Shown here: piece by piece, positions 27,701-35,104 of the stretch
How positions within the stretch are numbered: position 1 is the stretch's first letter
How the letters are laid out: each line of letters opens with the position of its first letter
Origin: Propionivibrio hellwigii
GTDB taxonomy: Bacteria > Pseudomonadota > Gammaproteobacteria > Burkholderiales > Rhodocyclaceae
DNA length: 64,000 nucleotides
Reading direction: 5' to 3'
NCBI RefSeq assembly: GCF_041770905.1
Contig: NZ_JBEUWX010000002.1
Span: 992,001-1,056,000 of the forward strand
Notes under the pieces: model-generated
Database searches by the model: none
Seen by the model: the letters and a program-made list of their open reading frames with translations, nothing else
Told to the model about the DNA's origin: nothing
Position numbers and translations under genes: made by a program

Positions 27701-29751
27701 CATTCACCCTGAGGGGGCAGACCGAAGGAGAGCACTGGCAGCTGGGCAATGCCGCCAGCATCCCGGCGCCGCTCATCGGACAGCTCTACAAACGCCGGTA
27801 TCAGTACGATGCCCTGGGTCAGCTTACCGGCCTCACCCAGGGCCAGACCCATCCCCAAGTCCTGCATTACGCCTACGATGCATCCGGCCGGCTCATTGGG
27901 GAGACCGGCAGCGGCCCTTCCGGCCGTGCCCTGCACTGGCATTTCGACCCGGCCGGCAACCGGCTACCGTGGTCGCATCCCGGAGAAGCTGCGGGCGGGC
28001 GCACCTACGCCCAATCTCACCCCCAATCCCAATTCCAGCCCCAGCCTCAACAACCCCAACTTCAATCACAACTCCAATCCCAATCCCTTCTCCGGGCCGC
28101 CGGGCAATCGCCTGTCCGCACACACCTTCCACACGTGCCGTCAGACCCCATGATGGCGCCTGTGCAGATAGAGGGAGAGGGGGCGACAGCGGGCAGCATC
28201 GCCTGCTGGCCGGACAACCGCATCGGACACAGCGATGAGGCCGCCTACCGGTACGATGCCCAGGGCAACCGCATCGGCGCCGATTCCCTTAAGGAGGGCG
28301 GGCGTCAGGAACTCTTCTACGATGTCGATAACCGGCTCATTGAAGTGCGTCAGTTCGACGCGCACGGCCGTCCCGCCTACACCAGCATTTACCGTTACGA
28401 TCCCTTCGGCCGGCGGCTGAGTCAAACCGTCATCGCCTACGAAACAACAACCACGCAAACCGCACGCCCCGGAGAAGAAACGCGCCCGGCCAGGCAAACC
28501 AGAACAGAAACCAGCGCACCCATCATCAACGAACAGACCGCCTACGGCCGGGACGGCGACCTTCAGGAAACACAAACGCTTCAGGCATCACAGGCGCCGC
28601 AGGCATTGCAATCATCGCACAGACAAACGATGCAAACCGCGCAAGCGCCGCAAACCCCGCCGGCGCCCACGGAAACAACCCGAACCACGTATTACGGCTG
28701 GGACGGGGATCATCTGGTTCAGATCAAAAGCCCTACGGGCACAACACACATCGTCTATGAGGATGAATACAGTTTTACTCCGCTCATCGAACTCTACCAA
28801 CCCGCTTGTGCGCAGCCGGAGGAGCAAAGCGAAGCGCAAGAAGCCATAGCGCGCGTAATGAACAGCCTTGCACAGCTGGGCAGCGAAGAGGTACGCGAGC
28901 TACAGCAACAGATCAAGGCGCAGGCCGAAAGCATTCTCAGGCAGGGCGGACTCCGGGAAGAGGAGGATGAAGGCGAACGGGAAGGAAAACACGAAGGCGA
29001 AGGCAAACACGCGCGCGCCTCAAACGCCCTGCAGATCCGTTACTTTCACTGTAACCAGATCGGCGCGCCGCTGGCTTTGACCGACGACAAGGGACAGGTC
29101 ATCTGGGCGGCACGCTACGACCCCTGGGGCAACATCGAGGAAGCGTTTAACGCCGACCCCGAACACTTCGAGCAGACGCTGCGCTTGCCGGGGCAGCAAC
29201 ACGATAAAGCCACCGGCCTGTACTATAACCGCCACCGCTTCTACGACCCCAGGCTGGGCGCTTATATCAGCCAGGATCCGATCGGACTTGACGGCGGAAT
29301 CAATCTCTCCAGTTATGTCAGAAATCCGGTACAGTGGATGGATCCGTGGGGATTGGAAGGTTTCAAATATCATGGAAATTGGTGTGGTCCTAACTGGACT
29401 GGCGGACATCACCATACATATACGCCGCAGCCTAACTCTTACTATCAGCAGCCTATTGATATGGTTGATAGAGCATGCATGAACCATGACATTTGCTATT
29501 ATCATTGTCGAGAAAATTTTCCATGCTCCTCAAGTGATAGGGGAAGTTGTATGACGCAGTGTGATAGAGCGCTTGCAGGAGCATCTCGAAACTCACAATT
29601 ACCATCAGGGATTTCATGGGCAGCCAAAAAAGGATTGGAAGTATGGATGGCTAATAATACATCTCCTGACCCTGGTCCAAATGCAAATTTCTGTTACGTA
29701 CCACCACAGAATTTCGATGTTAACTGGATGTTTAATAATTGGCCAAGATAA
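24796..29751 (+). CDS. Rhs effector 2 with a phospholipase A2-type toxin tip
   Basis: A 1651-residue Rhs effector with the same PAAR-like/DUF6531/RHS core as Rhs1 (residues 1-1520, ending DPWGL). The start ATG follows AGAAAGGAAATGGCCT. The 131-residue tip matches the phospholipase A2 pattern. A Ca-binding-loop-like NWCGPNWTGG is followed, about 45 residues on, by DMVDRACMNHDICYYHC, in which His-Asp form the catalytic pair and the flanking Cys are typical. Further Cys (PCSSSDRGSCMTQC) suggest a disulfide-stabilised fold. The expected activity is hydrolysis of glycerophospholipids in the target membrane. A small membrane-protein gene follows at 4 bases. The tip is AT-rich, while the core is GC-rich. 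Confidence 0.93.
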   Translation: MGRSAARLGDGVSHGVIVSGSSSVLIGDQGAVACSVCPGGLQVGAPVNPQLGAKVLVGEEEQDFALPGALSLIWQRHYSSYVNAEQGGACGLFGYGWKSALELSLHLDTNGVSLFDSAGRILRFPTPLHPGEALYSPSEDIYLLRGGQAGPESTSPAQAPVEGHGVHHFGESASALQPRSPIPVASATLPAARTAHADASVIPIATENASPLPAWHSQSQWHHVPVAWAGSDNHIIASDSDGRILWHFTPGEAGYWRLVTRRDLIGREQKILYAEDLPPEQRTLPLKWQQQRKPADRVDLPGHLPCLITDGTGRRYRLHYTCLDTRAAAAWQQEHERRLQALARGEALPRPPTGPGHNAQAGWQQETGIRLERIDWENPPTGVPLPLVRYVYDRAGDLIGVHDRSGRRVREFAYAAHLMSAHRYRGGPWHRYRYEGQAEASGTPLPGARVIEQHNEQGLNYRFTYLSEPPSPDGQMRQRTEVTDSLGRQDIYRFTGSGGLSRLTEHQRADGSIERMEYDSFGRLTALTDPLGGTRYLRRDGQGRITGLQGPEGSYSRARYDDAGQLAETTDEAGRTTRYAYDAFGRLSRIHQQGADQDEEAALTTHYHYPDPQNAPLTAHLPVSIIDARGGIRHLAYNAAGQLVGHTDCSGQRTAYAYDLFGALTEETDALGQRTAYRYDEAGQLTETCLPDGSRLCQQWNDFGQITRLWQQDAHDQAVAGSETRLCYDLWGRLVERRHGGQRIGMHYDEAGRLIELTNENGAVSRFAYDLMDRLIEETGFDGRVQRYQYDAAGHLIAHHDGEGRRHCYQWNKAGYLTRILSSQHGSQGTVQRIAHLHYDKAGALNRVTHALQQPGQETPRLCSELCMAYDSLGRLTGETQRLYAQSNFATDGAPPPVEYEHAIRHTLNPLGRRTASEQAICRVDYLRYGAGHLHGLLLNGEEVLSLERDALHRETRRRYKNGAERIQTFTLRGQTEGEHWQLGNAASIPAPLIGQLYKRRYQYDALGQLTGLTQGQTHPQVLHYAYDASGRLIGETGSGPSGRALHWHFDPAGNRLPWSHPGEAAGGRTYAQSHPQSQFQPQPQQPQLQSQLQSQSLLRAAGQSPVRTHLPHVPSDPMMAPVQIEGEGATAGSIACWPDNRIGHSDEAAYRYDAQGNRIGADSLKEGGRQELFYDVDNRLIEVRQFDAHGRPAYTSIYRYDPFGRRLSQTVIAYETTTTQTARPGEETRPARQTRTETSAPIINEQTAYGRDGDLQETQTLQASQAPQALQSSHRQTMQTAQAPQTPPAPTETTRTTYYGWDGDHLVQIKSPTGTTHIVYEDEYSFTPLIELYQPACAQPEEQSEAQEAIARVMNSLAQLGSEEVRELQQQIKAQAESILRQGGLREEEDEGEREGKHEGEGKHARASNALQIRYFHCNQIGAPLALTDDKGQVIWAARYDPWGNIEEAFNADPEHFEQTLRLPGQQHDKATGLYYNRHRFYDPRLGAYISQDPIGLDGGINLSSYVRNPVQWMDPWGLEGFKYHGNWCGPNWTGGHHHTYTPQPNSYYQQPIDMVDRACMNHDICYYHCRENFPCSSSDRGSCMTQCDRALAGASRNSQLPSGISWAAKKGLEVWMANNTSPDPGPNANFCYVPPQNFDVNWMFNNWPR

Positions 29752-29755
29752 GTTT

Positions 29756-29998
29756 ATGGATAAGTCAAATTTATTAGCATTTAGCACTGCATTTATTTAT
29801 ATTATTTTATGTTGTTTAATAAAACTAATTAGTTTTGAAGGAAGCTGGGGAGGTTTTTTAATTTTCTTACTAGCTATTCCATTTTCTTTTTTATCAATTA
29901 TAATTTCAAAATATACAGGTGGTGAGACTTTGTTTATTTTGCTCAATTCTTTTTGGTGGTACTTTTTAGTCAAAATTTTATATTTATTTAAAAAATAA
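29756..29998 (+). CDS. Small three-TM protein, probable immunity to the PLA2 tip
   Basis: An 80-residue, very hydrophobic protein starting at ATG 29756, 4 bases after the rhs2 stop. Three membrane segments are likely (about 7-24, 33-50 and 56-76), with the linker ISFEGSWGG and a Lys-rich end. Membrane location is sensible for protection against a phospholipase, but the mechanism is unknown. A diverged copy at 61509-61746 has lost its frame, which shows that the module existed twice. A longer reading of the same frame starting inside rhs2 is not credible. Confidence 0.72.
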   Translation: MDKSNLLAFSTAFIYIILCCLIKLISFEGSWGGFLIFLLAIPFSFLSIIISKYTGGETLFILLNSFWWYFLVKILYLFKK

Positions 29999-30170
29999 TT
30001 GATGAAGTTGTAGGCATTATTAGATTTAAATATTAATTAATTCAGTCAGCTTCATTCTCAGTTTTATTCACTCAAGTGCTGGAGGAGGAGGTGCAGGCTA
30101 TTGAGGCGATGCGCGAGAGTATGGCTGCTTTTGGCAACAGTGCGCAGGTAGAACATCTGGAGGCGGTCCC

Positions 30171-30938
30171 TTGCGGGTTTATTATTATCATTGTGACCCC
30201 GTTGGTTTGCCGCTGGCGCTTTCTGATGAGGCCGGCGCCGTGTGCTGGGCTGCCCGTCATGACCCCTGGGGCAACATTGAGGAAGCGTTTAACGCCGACC
30301 CTGAACACATCGAGCAGACGCTGCGCTTGCCCGGGCAGCAGCACGATAAAGCCACCGGCCTGTACTATAACCGCCACCGCTTCTACGACCCCAGGCTGGG
30401 CGCTTATATCAGTCAGGATCCCATCGGACTTGACGGCGGGGAAATGAATCTGTTTGCCTATGTGAGAAATCCTTTGGGATGGATAGACCCCTTGGGCTTA
30501 AGCGGTAATGCCGCTCAACGCAGGGTTGCATCACGGATTACTTCAAGACAGGCAGCCTTGGACCAGGCCACCGCTGATCTGGTACCTCAGCCAAATTATC
30601 CGATCGATAAGGTGTTTGACCAGGTGAATCCAAATAGAAAAATATGGGAAGCCTTGAGTCCATATGACTACTCTATGGAATGCCACGAATGGGAATTTGA
30701 TAATCCTGAAAGAGTTTGCCATCCATTTGATGAAAAACCTGGAAAAATAATTGGAAGAAGTACTGATAGTATTCCAAAGACTCCAAAAGTAATGCCACTT
30801 CCGGCAGGTGAAAAATGTAACAGAATTCGTTTAAAAGATAATCCTGCCGATCAGGGTTCTGCAACTACAGCAGACATTGATGATTTATTAGAGATGATAC
30901 AGAAGGCACGTACCAGAAATACAGGAGGGCGGCGATGA
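30171..30938 (+). CDS. Displaced Rhs tip 1 with a short core fragment (family of three related tips)
   Basis: The 255-residue product starts with the end of an Rhs core (YYYHCDPVGLPLALSDEAG to DPLGL, about residue 105) and then a tip. Tip start: AAQRRVASRITSRQAALDQA; then NYPIDKVFDQVNPNRKIWE. The last 85 residues are specific and end with a TADIDDLLEMIQKA helix. The same leading half occurs in tips 2 and 3 (31974, 33971). Upstream, 30076-30170 holds another core piece (EEEVQAIEAMRESMAAFGNS) in a different frame. Compared with 61809-62080, a deletion has removed the sequence between. The TTG start is uncertain; the gene may be silent until recombined behind a full core. No function recognised. 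Confidence 0.75.
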   Translation: MRVYYYHCDPVGLPLALSDEAGAVCWAARHDPWGNIEEAFNADPEHIEQTLRLPGQQHDKATGLYYNRHRFYDPRLGAYISQDPIGLDGGEMNLFAYVRNPLGWIDPLGLSGNAAQRRVASRITSRQAALDQATADLVPQPNYPIDKVFDQVNPNRKIWEALSPYDYSMECHEWEFDNPERVCHPFDEKPGKIIGRSTDSIPKTPKVMPLPAGEKCNRIRLKDNPADQGSATTADIDDLLEMIQKARTRNTGGRR

Positions 30939-31516
30939 GATTTCTTTATCTTTTTTTAGTTACGCCAATAATAATTTGTACTTCAATAGCTTATAGTAAG
31001 GGACAAAATTTTTCGCCAGAATGTATTGTAGCTGTTCAATCTACAAAATTTGTCGCAAATTTTTCCATAATTAATCCTAAGCAGAAAACCTGGATTTGGA
31101 ATACAAAGCCAGCAGAAATTAATGAGATTGACTATTCATGGGTAGTTGAGCCGGGGGTCTTCGTAAATAATAAATTTCAGCCATCTACGTATGCCTTTGG
31201 TTTAGGGCATCGAAATGAATTTCCTCAAAAACAAAATAATACCGGAAGTCTTAAAGATTTATTAAGAGAAATAAGCAGTAATGGTAGTGTTTATATGAAT
31301 ACTACTGATAAGCAGCAAAGGGCCAATGCAGATATAAAAATTGGCTATATTAAAATAGGAAGTGCTTTTCACAATCAAAATGTTCTTCTTTTTAGCAGGG
31401 AAGAATATGTCGTTAAACTGATTTTTGGTAGTTACCCTACTCACGCAAAGTTGACGTTTCATACACCATATCCTTTACAATCCTATACCTGTATAACACA
31501 AATAAATTATTTATAG
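30935..31516 (+). CDS. Periplasmic immunity candidate for tip 1
   Basis: The 193-residue protein has a signal peptide (LYLFLVTPIIICTSIAYS) and a soluble mature domain. The start overlaps the tip 1 stop by ATGA. It is clearly related to the product of 36558-37124: both have DYSWVVEPGVF or FMWIAEAGF, a LKDLL-type helix, and end in NYPTHxKL...YTCIT-like strands. That second gene follows tip 3, so tip family and immunity family match. Periplasmic location implies that the tip acts in the periplasm. No known family recognised. Confidence 0.72.
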   Translation: MRFLYLFLVTPIIICTSIAYSKGQNFSPECIVAVQSTKFVANFSIINPKQKTWIWNTKPAEINEIDYSWVVEPGVFVNNKFQPSTYAFGLGHRNEFPQKQNNTGSLKDLLREISSNGSVYMNTTDKQQRANADIKIGYIKIGSAFHNQNVLLFSREEYVVKLIFGSYPTHAKLTFHTPYPLQSYTCITQINYL

Positions 31517-31625
31517 GCGCTATTTTGAATAAATTTGTATCAGTCTTTATAAATAGTTTACGGCCAATAATACTTTAATTATACATTCTTAGTAATTTTG
31601 ATTTTTGGGGAAGGCTAGGAAGGTA

Positions 31626-31916
31626 ATGGTAAATTCATGTATTTTTAAATCAATTGCTTCTATATTATCAGCAACAGGATTATTATTACTTATCCATATC
31701 TGGATTCTTCCTGTATTTTTTGGAGGATATAAAACTTACTTCTTTGCTATTGTTATATTTATAACTTTATTTATATATAACTTTATAATATTTTCATCCA
31801 TAAATATTAATAACAGGATTTTTAACATTATATACTTAGTCATATTTGGCATAATAGCTGTATTATTGTCGCTTCTAATTTTTTTATTTTTTGTGCTTAA
31901 CATTCAGGGAAGTTAA
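31626..31916 (+). CDS. Orphan three-TM membrane protein
   Basis: The 96-residue product from ATG 31626 (behind AGGAAGG) has three predicted membrane segments (about 9-30, 36-58 and 66-92) and almost no soluble part. It lies between the tip 1 immunity gene and the core fragment of tip 2, without its own toxin. By size and context it is probably an immunity gene whose toxin was lost. A TTG seven codons upstream is an alternative start. No family recognised. Confidence 0.5.
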   Translation: MVNSCIFKSIASILSATGLLLLIHIWILPVFFGGYKTYFFAIVIFITLFIYNFIIFSSININNRIFNIIYLVIFGIIAVLLSLLIFLFFVLNIQGS

Positions 31917-31973
31917 TTAACCATAGTTAACAATGAAAAATATTTTCTTGAGCAAGAAGCCATAGCGCGCGTA

Positions 31974-32888
31974 ATGAACAGCCTTGCACAGCTGGGCAGC
32001 GAAGAGGTACGCGAGCTACAGCAACAGATCAAGGCGCAGGCCGAAAGCATTCTCAGGCAGGGCGGACTCCGGGAAGAGGAGGATGAAGGCGAACGGGAAG
32101 GAAAACACGAAGGCGAAGGCAAACACGCGCGCGCCTCAAACGCCCTGCAGATCCGTTACTTTCACTGTAACCAGATCGGCGCGCCGCTGGCTTTGACCGA
32201 CGACAAGGGACAGGTCATCTGGGCGGCGCGCTACGACCCCTGGGGCAACATCGAGGAAGCGTTTAACGCCGACCCCGAACACTTCGAGCAGACGCTGCGC
32301 TTGCCTGGGCAGCAGCACGATAAAGCCACCGGCCTGTACTATAACCGCCACCGCTTCTACGACCCCAGGCTGGGCGCTTATATCAGTCAGGATCCCATCG
32401 GACTTGACGGCGGGGAAATGAATCTGTTTGCCTATGTGAGAAATCCTTTGGGATGGATAGACCCCTTGGGCTTAAGCGGTAATGCCGCTCAACGCAGGGT
32501 TGCATCACGGATTACTTCAAGACAGGCAGCCTTGGACCAGGCCACCGCTGATCTGGTACCTCAGCCAAATTATCCGATCGATAAGGTGTTTGACCAGGTG
32601 AATCCAAATAGAAAAATATGGGAATCCTTGAGTCCATATGACTACAAAACATTAGATCGAGCTTGCAAAACATGGATATGTTCAGATGGTTTAACTTGTA
32701 GAATTGTAAAATCAAACAACTACATTCCTCCTGCAACTATAAATCCCCCGGAGAAAAATTGTTCATGTGCTGAATTAGGAGGAAGTCTTGAAACACCTTC
32801 GGCGCCAAGTGCAGATATAGATGATTTTTTAGAAATATTTCAAAGACTAATACGCTCTCGTGCACGTGCAGTAAGAATAGGAAGATAG
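31974..32888 (+). CDS. Displaced Rhs tip 2 with core fragment
   Basis: The 304-residue product begins inside the Rhs core (SLAQLGSEEVRELQQQIKAQ; core sequence can be read from about 31950) and runs through DPLGL into a tip. The first tip half (AAQRRVASRITSRQ..VNPNRKIWE) is nearly the same as in tips 1 and 3. The second half differs (RACKTWICSDGLTCRIV, CSCAELGG) but again ends in a SADIDDFLEIFQ helix. No normal start is seen at the junction, so it is most likely an archived cassette. The following gene encodes a multi-TM protein rather than the periplasmic type that follows tips 1 and 3. Confidence 0.75.
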   Translation: MNSLAQLGSEEVRELQQQIKAQAESILRQGGLREEEDEGEREGKHEGEGKHARASNALQIRYFHCNQIGAPLALTDDKGQVIWAARYDPWGNIEEAFNADPEHFEQTLRLPGQQHDKATGLYYNRHRFYDPRLGAYISQDPIGLDGGEMNLFAYVRNPLGWIDPLGLSGNAAQRRVASRITSRQAALDQATADLVPQPNYPIDKVFDQVNPNRKIWESLSPYDYKTLDRACKTWICSDGLTCRIVKSNNYIPPATINPPEKNCSCAELGGSLETPSAPSADIDDFLEIFQRLIRSRARAVRIGR

Positions 32889-32889
32889 A

Positions 32890-33426
32890 ATGAAAACTGG
32901 TAAAAAATACTTTACATTGTCCTCTAAAAAAATAGAAGCTGCATTAATAGAGAAAAACGAGGAAATAAATTATGGAGGTTACTTGTTTCTTTGTTTTAGT
33001 ATTCCAAGCATAGCATCTCTTCTTCCATTTGGAACGAGTTATGAATATTTATCTTTTTTCTTTCTTTTTGACTTTATATTTTATATTATTATAACAAGCA
33101 TTGGGATTATTTATGCTTTTCAAAAAGAAACTGGAAGCCAATTAAATATACTAAAATATTATATTTGTAACTATCCAGGCTTATATTTTTTGGTTTATTT
33201 AGTTATAAAGCCTATACCATATTTAGTAATAGCTTTGCTTTATTTAGTAGGCATTGACGCAGGGCAAAAAAATATTATTATAGAGAAATATATAGAATCA
33301 GACTTTCTTAAATATACAGAAGTTATAACAAATATATTTTTATATATATTTATATTTTATTTTTTAAATAAAAAATATAGAAGATTTAAATTAAAAATAG
33401 CTACTAAATTTAATTCAATACTATAA
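32890..33426 (+). CDS. Multi-TM membrane protein after tip 2, candidate immunity
   Basis: The 178-residue product has an N-terminal soluble stretch of about 28 residues and then four or five membrane segments (about 30-48, 50-75, 92-120 and 140-163). The ATG is one base after the tip 2 stop, the typical immunity position. It is very AT-rich. It is unrelated to the periplasmic immunity proteins of tips 1 and 3, although the tips share their first half. This suggests that the divergent tip end decides which immunity protein is needed. Family not recognised. Confidence 0.6.
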   Translation: MKTGKKYFTLSSKKIEAALIEKNEEINYGGYLFLCFSIPSIASLLPFGTSYEYLSFFFLFDFIFYIIITSIGIIYAFQKETGSQLNILKYYICNYPGLYFLVYLVIKPIPYLVIALLYLVGIDAGQKNIIIEKYIESDFLKYTEVITNIFLYIFIFYFLNKKYRRFKLKIATKFNSIL

Positions 33427-33434
33427 GTATTATA

Positions 33435-33629
33435 TTGAGACAAATAATTACAATACAAATAAAGGAGCCAAGCAACTTAACATACGACAGTAATATAGAC
33501 GAAAACAAAGTCCGCAGATACATTAATGAATATTTGGAAAATTCAGACAGATCTAAATATAGCTGGACGCCCTGGAATAGCAATCAATGCAGGGACTTTG
33601 CCAACCGCGCTTTTAGTATAGGAAAGTGA
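33435..33629 (+). pseudogene. C-terminal remnant of a permuted papain-like toxin tip
   Basis: A 64-residue reading from a TTG ends in KYSWTPWNSNQCRDFANRAF. This parallels the end of the intact tip at 61845-62864 (PYSWNPFSPNHCRSFAKDAV), in which the Cys is the proposed nucleophile. The His-bearing N-terminal half is missing, so this is a decayed tail. It precedes an immunity gene related to the one after 62864. Confidence 0.65.
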
Positions 33630-33635
33630 ACCGAA

Positions 33636-33974
33636 ATGCGTTTTGTTACTTTTCTCTTAGTATTTTCTATCATTAGCCTTGTTGGATGTGTTGCATTTGC
33701 TTATTTTTGGATTGACTGCTCAATTTCACTTACTTACATGAAACAGGCATATGATTCTGAAAAAAACTCGGTAGAAAATTTACAATTTCTTATTTTATCG
33801 GAATGGAAAGGAATAACAGAAAATGAGTTACAAGCTAAGCTGGAAAGCGCTATAAAGAAAACGCCAGAGCATAATTTATTTATAAAGAAAGAAGAAAATA
33901 TTATCTGGTTTGATCAAACTGCATTTAATATAAAAGGTGGAAAGCTTGAAAGCATAGGAAAAATAGTTTATTGA
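33636..33974 (+). CDS. Membrane-anchored immunity candidate (Imm58-like pattern)
   Basis: The 112-residue product has an N-terminal membrane anchor or signal (VTFLLVFSIISLVGCVAFAY; a Cys sits at SLVGC) and a small periplasmic domain. The pattern ITENELQAKLESAIKK, then NIIWFDQTAFNIKGGKLESI parallels the protein at 62874-63200. Both follow the same type of papain-like toxin end, so they are paired immunity paralogues. The layout resembles Imm58-type proteins, but this is not verified. The start is 6 bases after the toxin remnant. It is intact while the toxin is a tail. Confidence 0.65.
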   Translation: MRFVTFLLVFSIISLVGCVAFAYFWIDCSISLTYMKQAYDSEKNSVENLQFLILSEWKGITENELQAKLESAIKKTPEHNLFIKKEENIIWFDQTAFNIKGGKLESIGKIVY

Positions 33975-35104
33975 AACACCCAAATTATTTAGTAAGTCAG
34001 CTATCCAGTAATAGCGGGACAGGCAGGCAATCTTTACAAACGGGGAGGACTGTTTTACCGTCGGTACGGACTTCTTCCGCTAGAGAGGCGCCGCAGGTTT
34101 ATTATTATCATTGTGACCCCGTTGGTTTGCCGCTGGCGCTTTCTGATGAGGCCGGCGCCGTGTGCTGGGCTGCCCGTCATGACCCCTGGGGCAACATTGA
34201 GGAAGCGTTTAACGCCGACCCTGAACACATCGAGCAGACGCTGCGCTTGCCCGGGCAGCAGCACGATAAAGCCACCGGCCTATACTATAACCGTCATCGC
34301 TTCTACGACCCCAGGCTGGGCGCTTATATCAGTCAGGATCCCATCGGACTTGACGGCGGGGAAATGAATCTGTTTGCCTATGTGAGAAATCCTTTGGGAT
34401 GGATAGACCCCTTGGGCTTAAGCGGTAATGCCGCTCAACGCAGGGTTGCATCACGGATTACTTCAAGACAGGCAGCCTTGGACCAGGCCACCGCTGATCT
34501 GGTACCTCAGCCAAATTATCCGATCGATAAGGTGTTTGACCAGGTGAATCCAAATAGAAAAATATGGGAAGCGCTTTCTCCTTATGATTACACTCAATAT
34601 TGTAGAAAATGGATGGAAGATGATGGGTTGACTTGTGGAAAAAATGGAATTAAAACAGCCGCAGACTATATCCCATATAAACCTCATACAAAGACATCAG
34701 AAATTCCAGAAGGATATGTTTGCATCGAACCTTATTATTTTCCAGAGCTAATATCCGCACAAGGAGCTGGTTCGGCAGGTATTGATGACTGGCTTGAGTT
34801 AGCCCACATTTCTCACACCCTCACGGTTCGGCCCCCGTTGGCGCGGCTTTTTCCTTCACGCGTTGCCGTGACCGCGAGGATTCAGGCCCGCGAGCGGCCA
34901 ATGGAGTGCAGGCGGGTGAGGTTCTGCGGGCGGTCAGGTGCGTTGAGGGGGCAAGCGGCGCTGTTTGGGCATGAGACCGCCTCGCGCGAACGGGAGCGCG
35001 ATCGGATCAGCAGGGCCACGGTGGCGTGGCGGATCAGCCGGGGGCGAGTCTGGCCTGGGCCAGGCGCCAGGTGGTCTGGAACGGATGACTGCTGGCCATG
35101 CTGA
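33971..35104 (+). pseudogene. Displaced Rhs tip 3, interrupted by an IS1380-family element
   Basis: From a TTG at 33971 the frame enters core sequence at about 34095 (VYYYHCDPVGLPLALSDEAG), passes DPLGL and continues into the shared tip half (AAQRRVASRITSRQ..VNPNRKIWE). A specific part follows (YCRKWMEDDGLTCGKN, YVCIEPYYFPELIS). At GIDDWLEL the frame runs into the IS at 34803, and the last 100 codons are IS sequence. Joining 34802 to 36513, which removes the IS and one TTAG, restores ..DDWLELGTKLFQRFRTNIRR and a stop at 36554-36556. That is the same ending type as tips 1 and 2. The cognate immunity gene starts at 36558. Confidence 0.8.

Larger units (their letters stand above)
24184..29300 (+). 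repeat. 5.1-kb direct repeat, copy A (with 54714-59830)
   Basis: The block covers a toxin tail, a membrane protein gene and the rhs2 core up to GGI before the tip. The encoded proteins are identical to those of copy B at a constant offset of 30530 bases. A 4.8-kb subset is also shared with 38044-42919, and the core part with rhs1 and rhs4. Base-level identity was judged by reading, not computed. Confidence 0.85.

Noticed and set aside
29561..29755. Upstream extension of the PLA2 immunity frame into rhs2
   Set aside because: The extra residues are an out-of-frame reading of the PLA2 tip; the ATG at 29756 is in the standard position.
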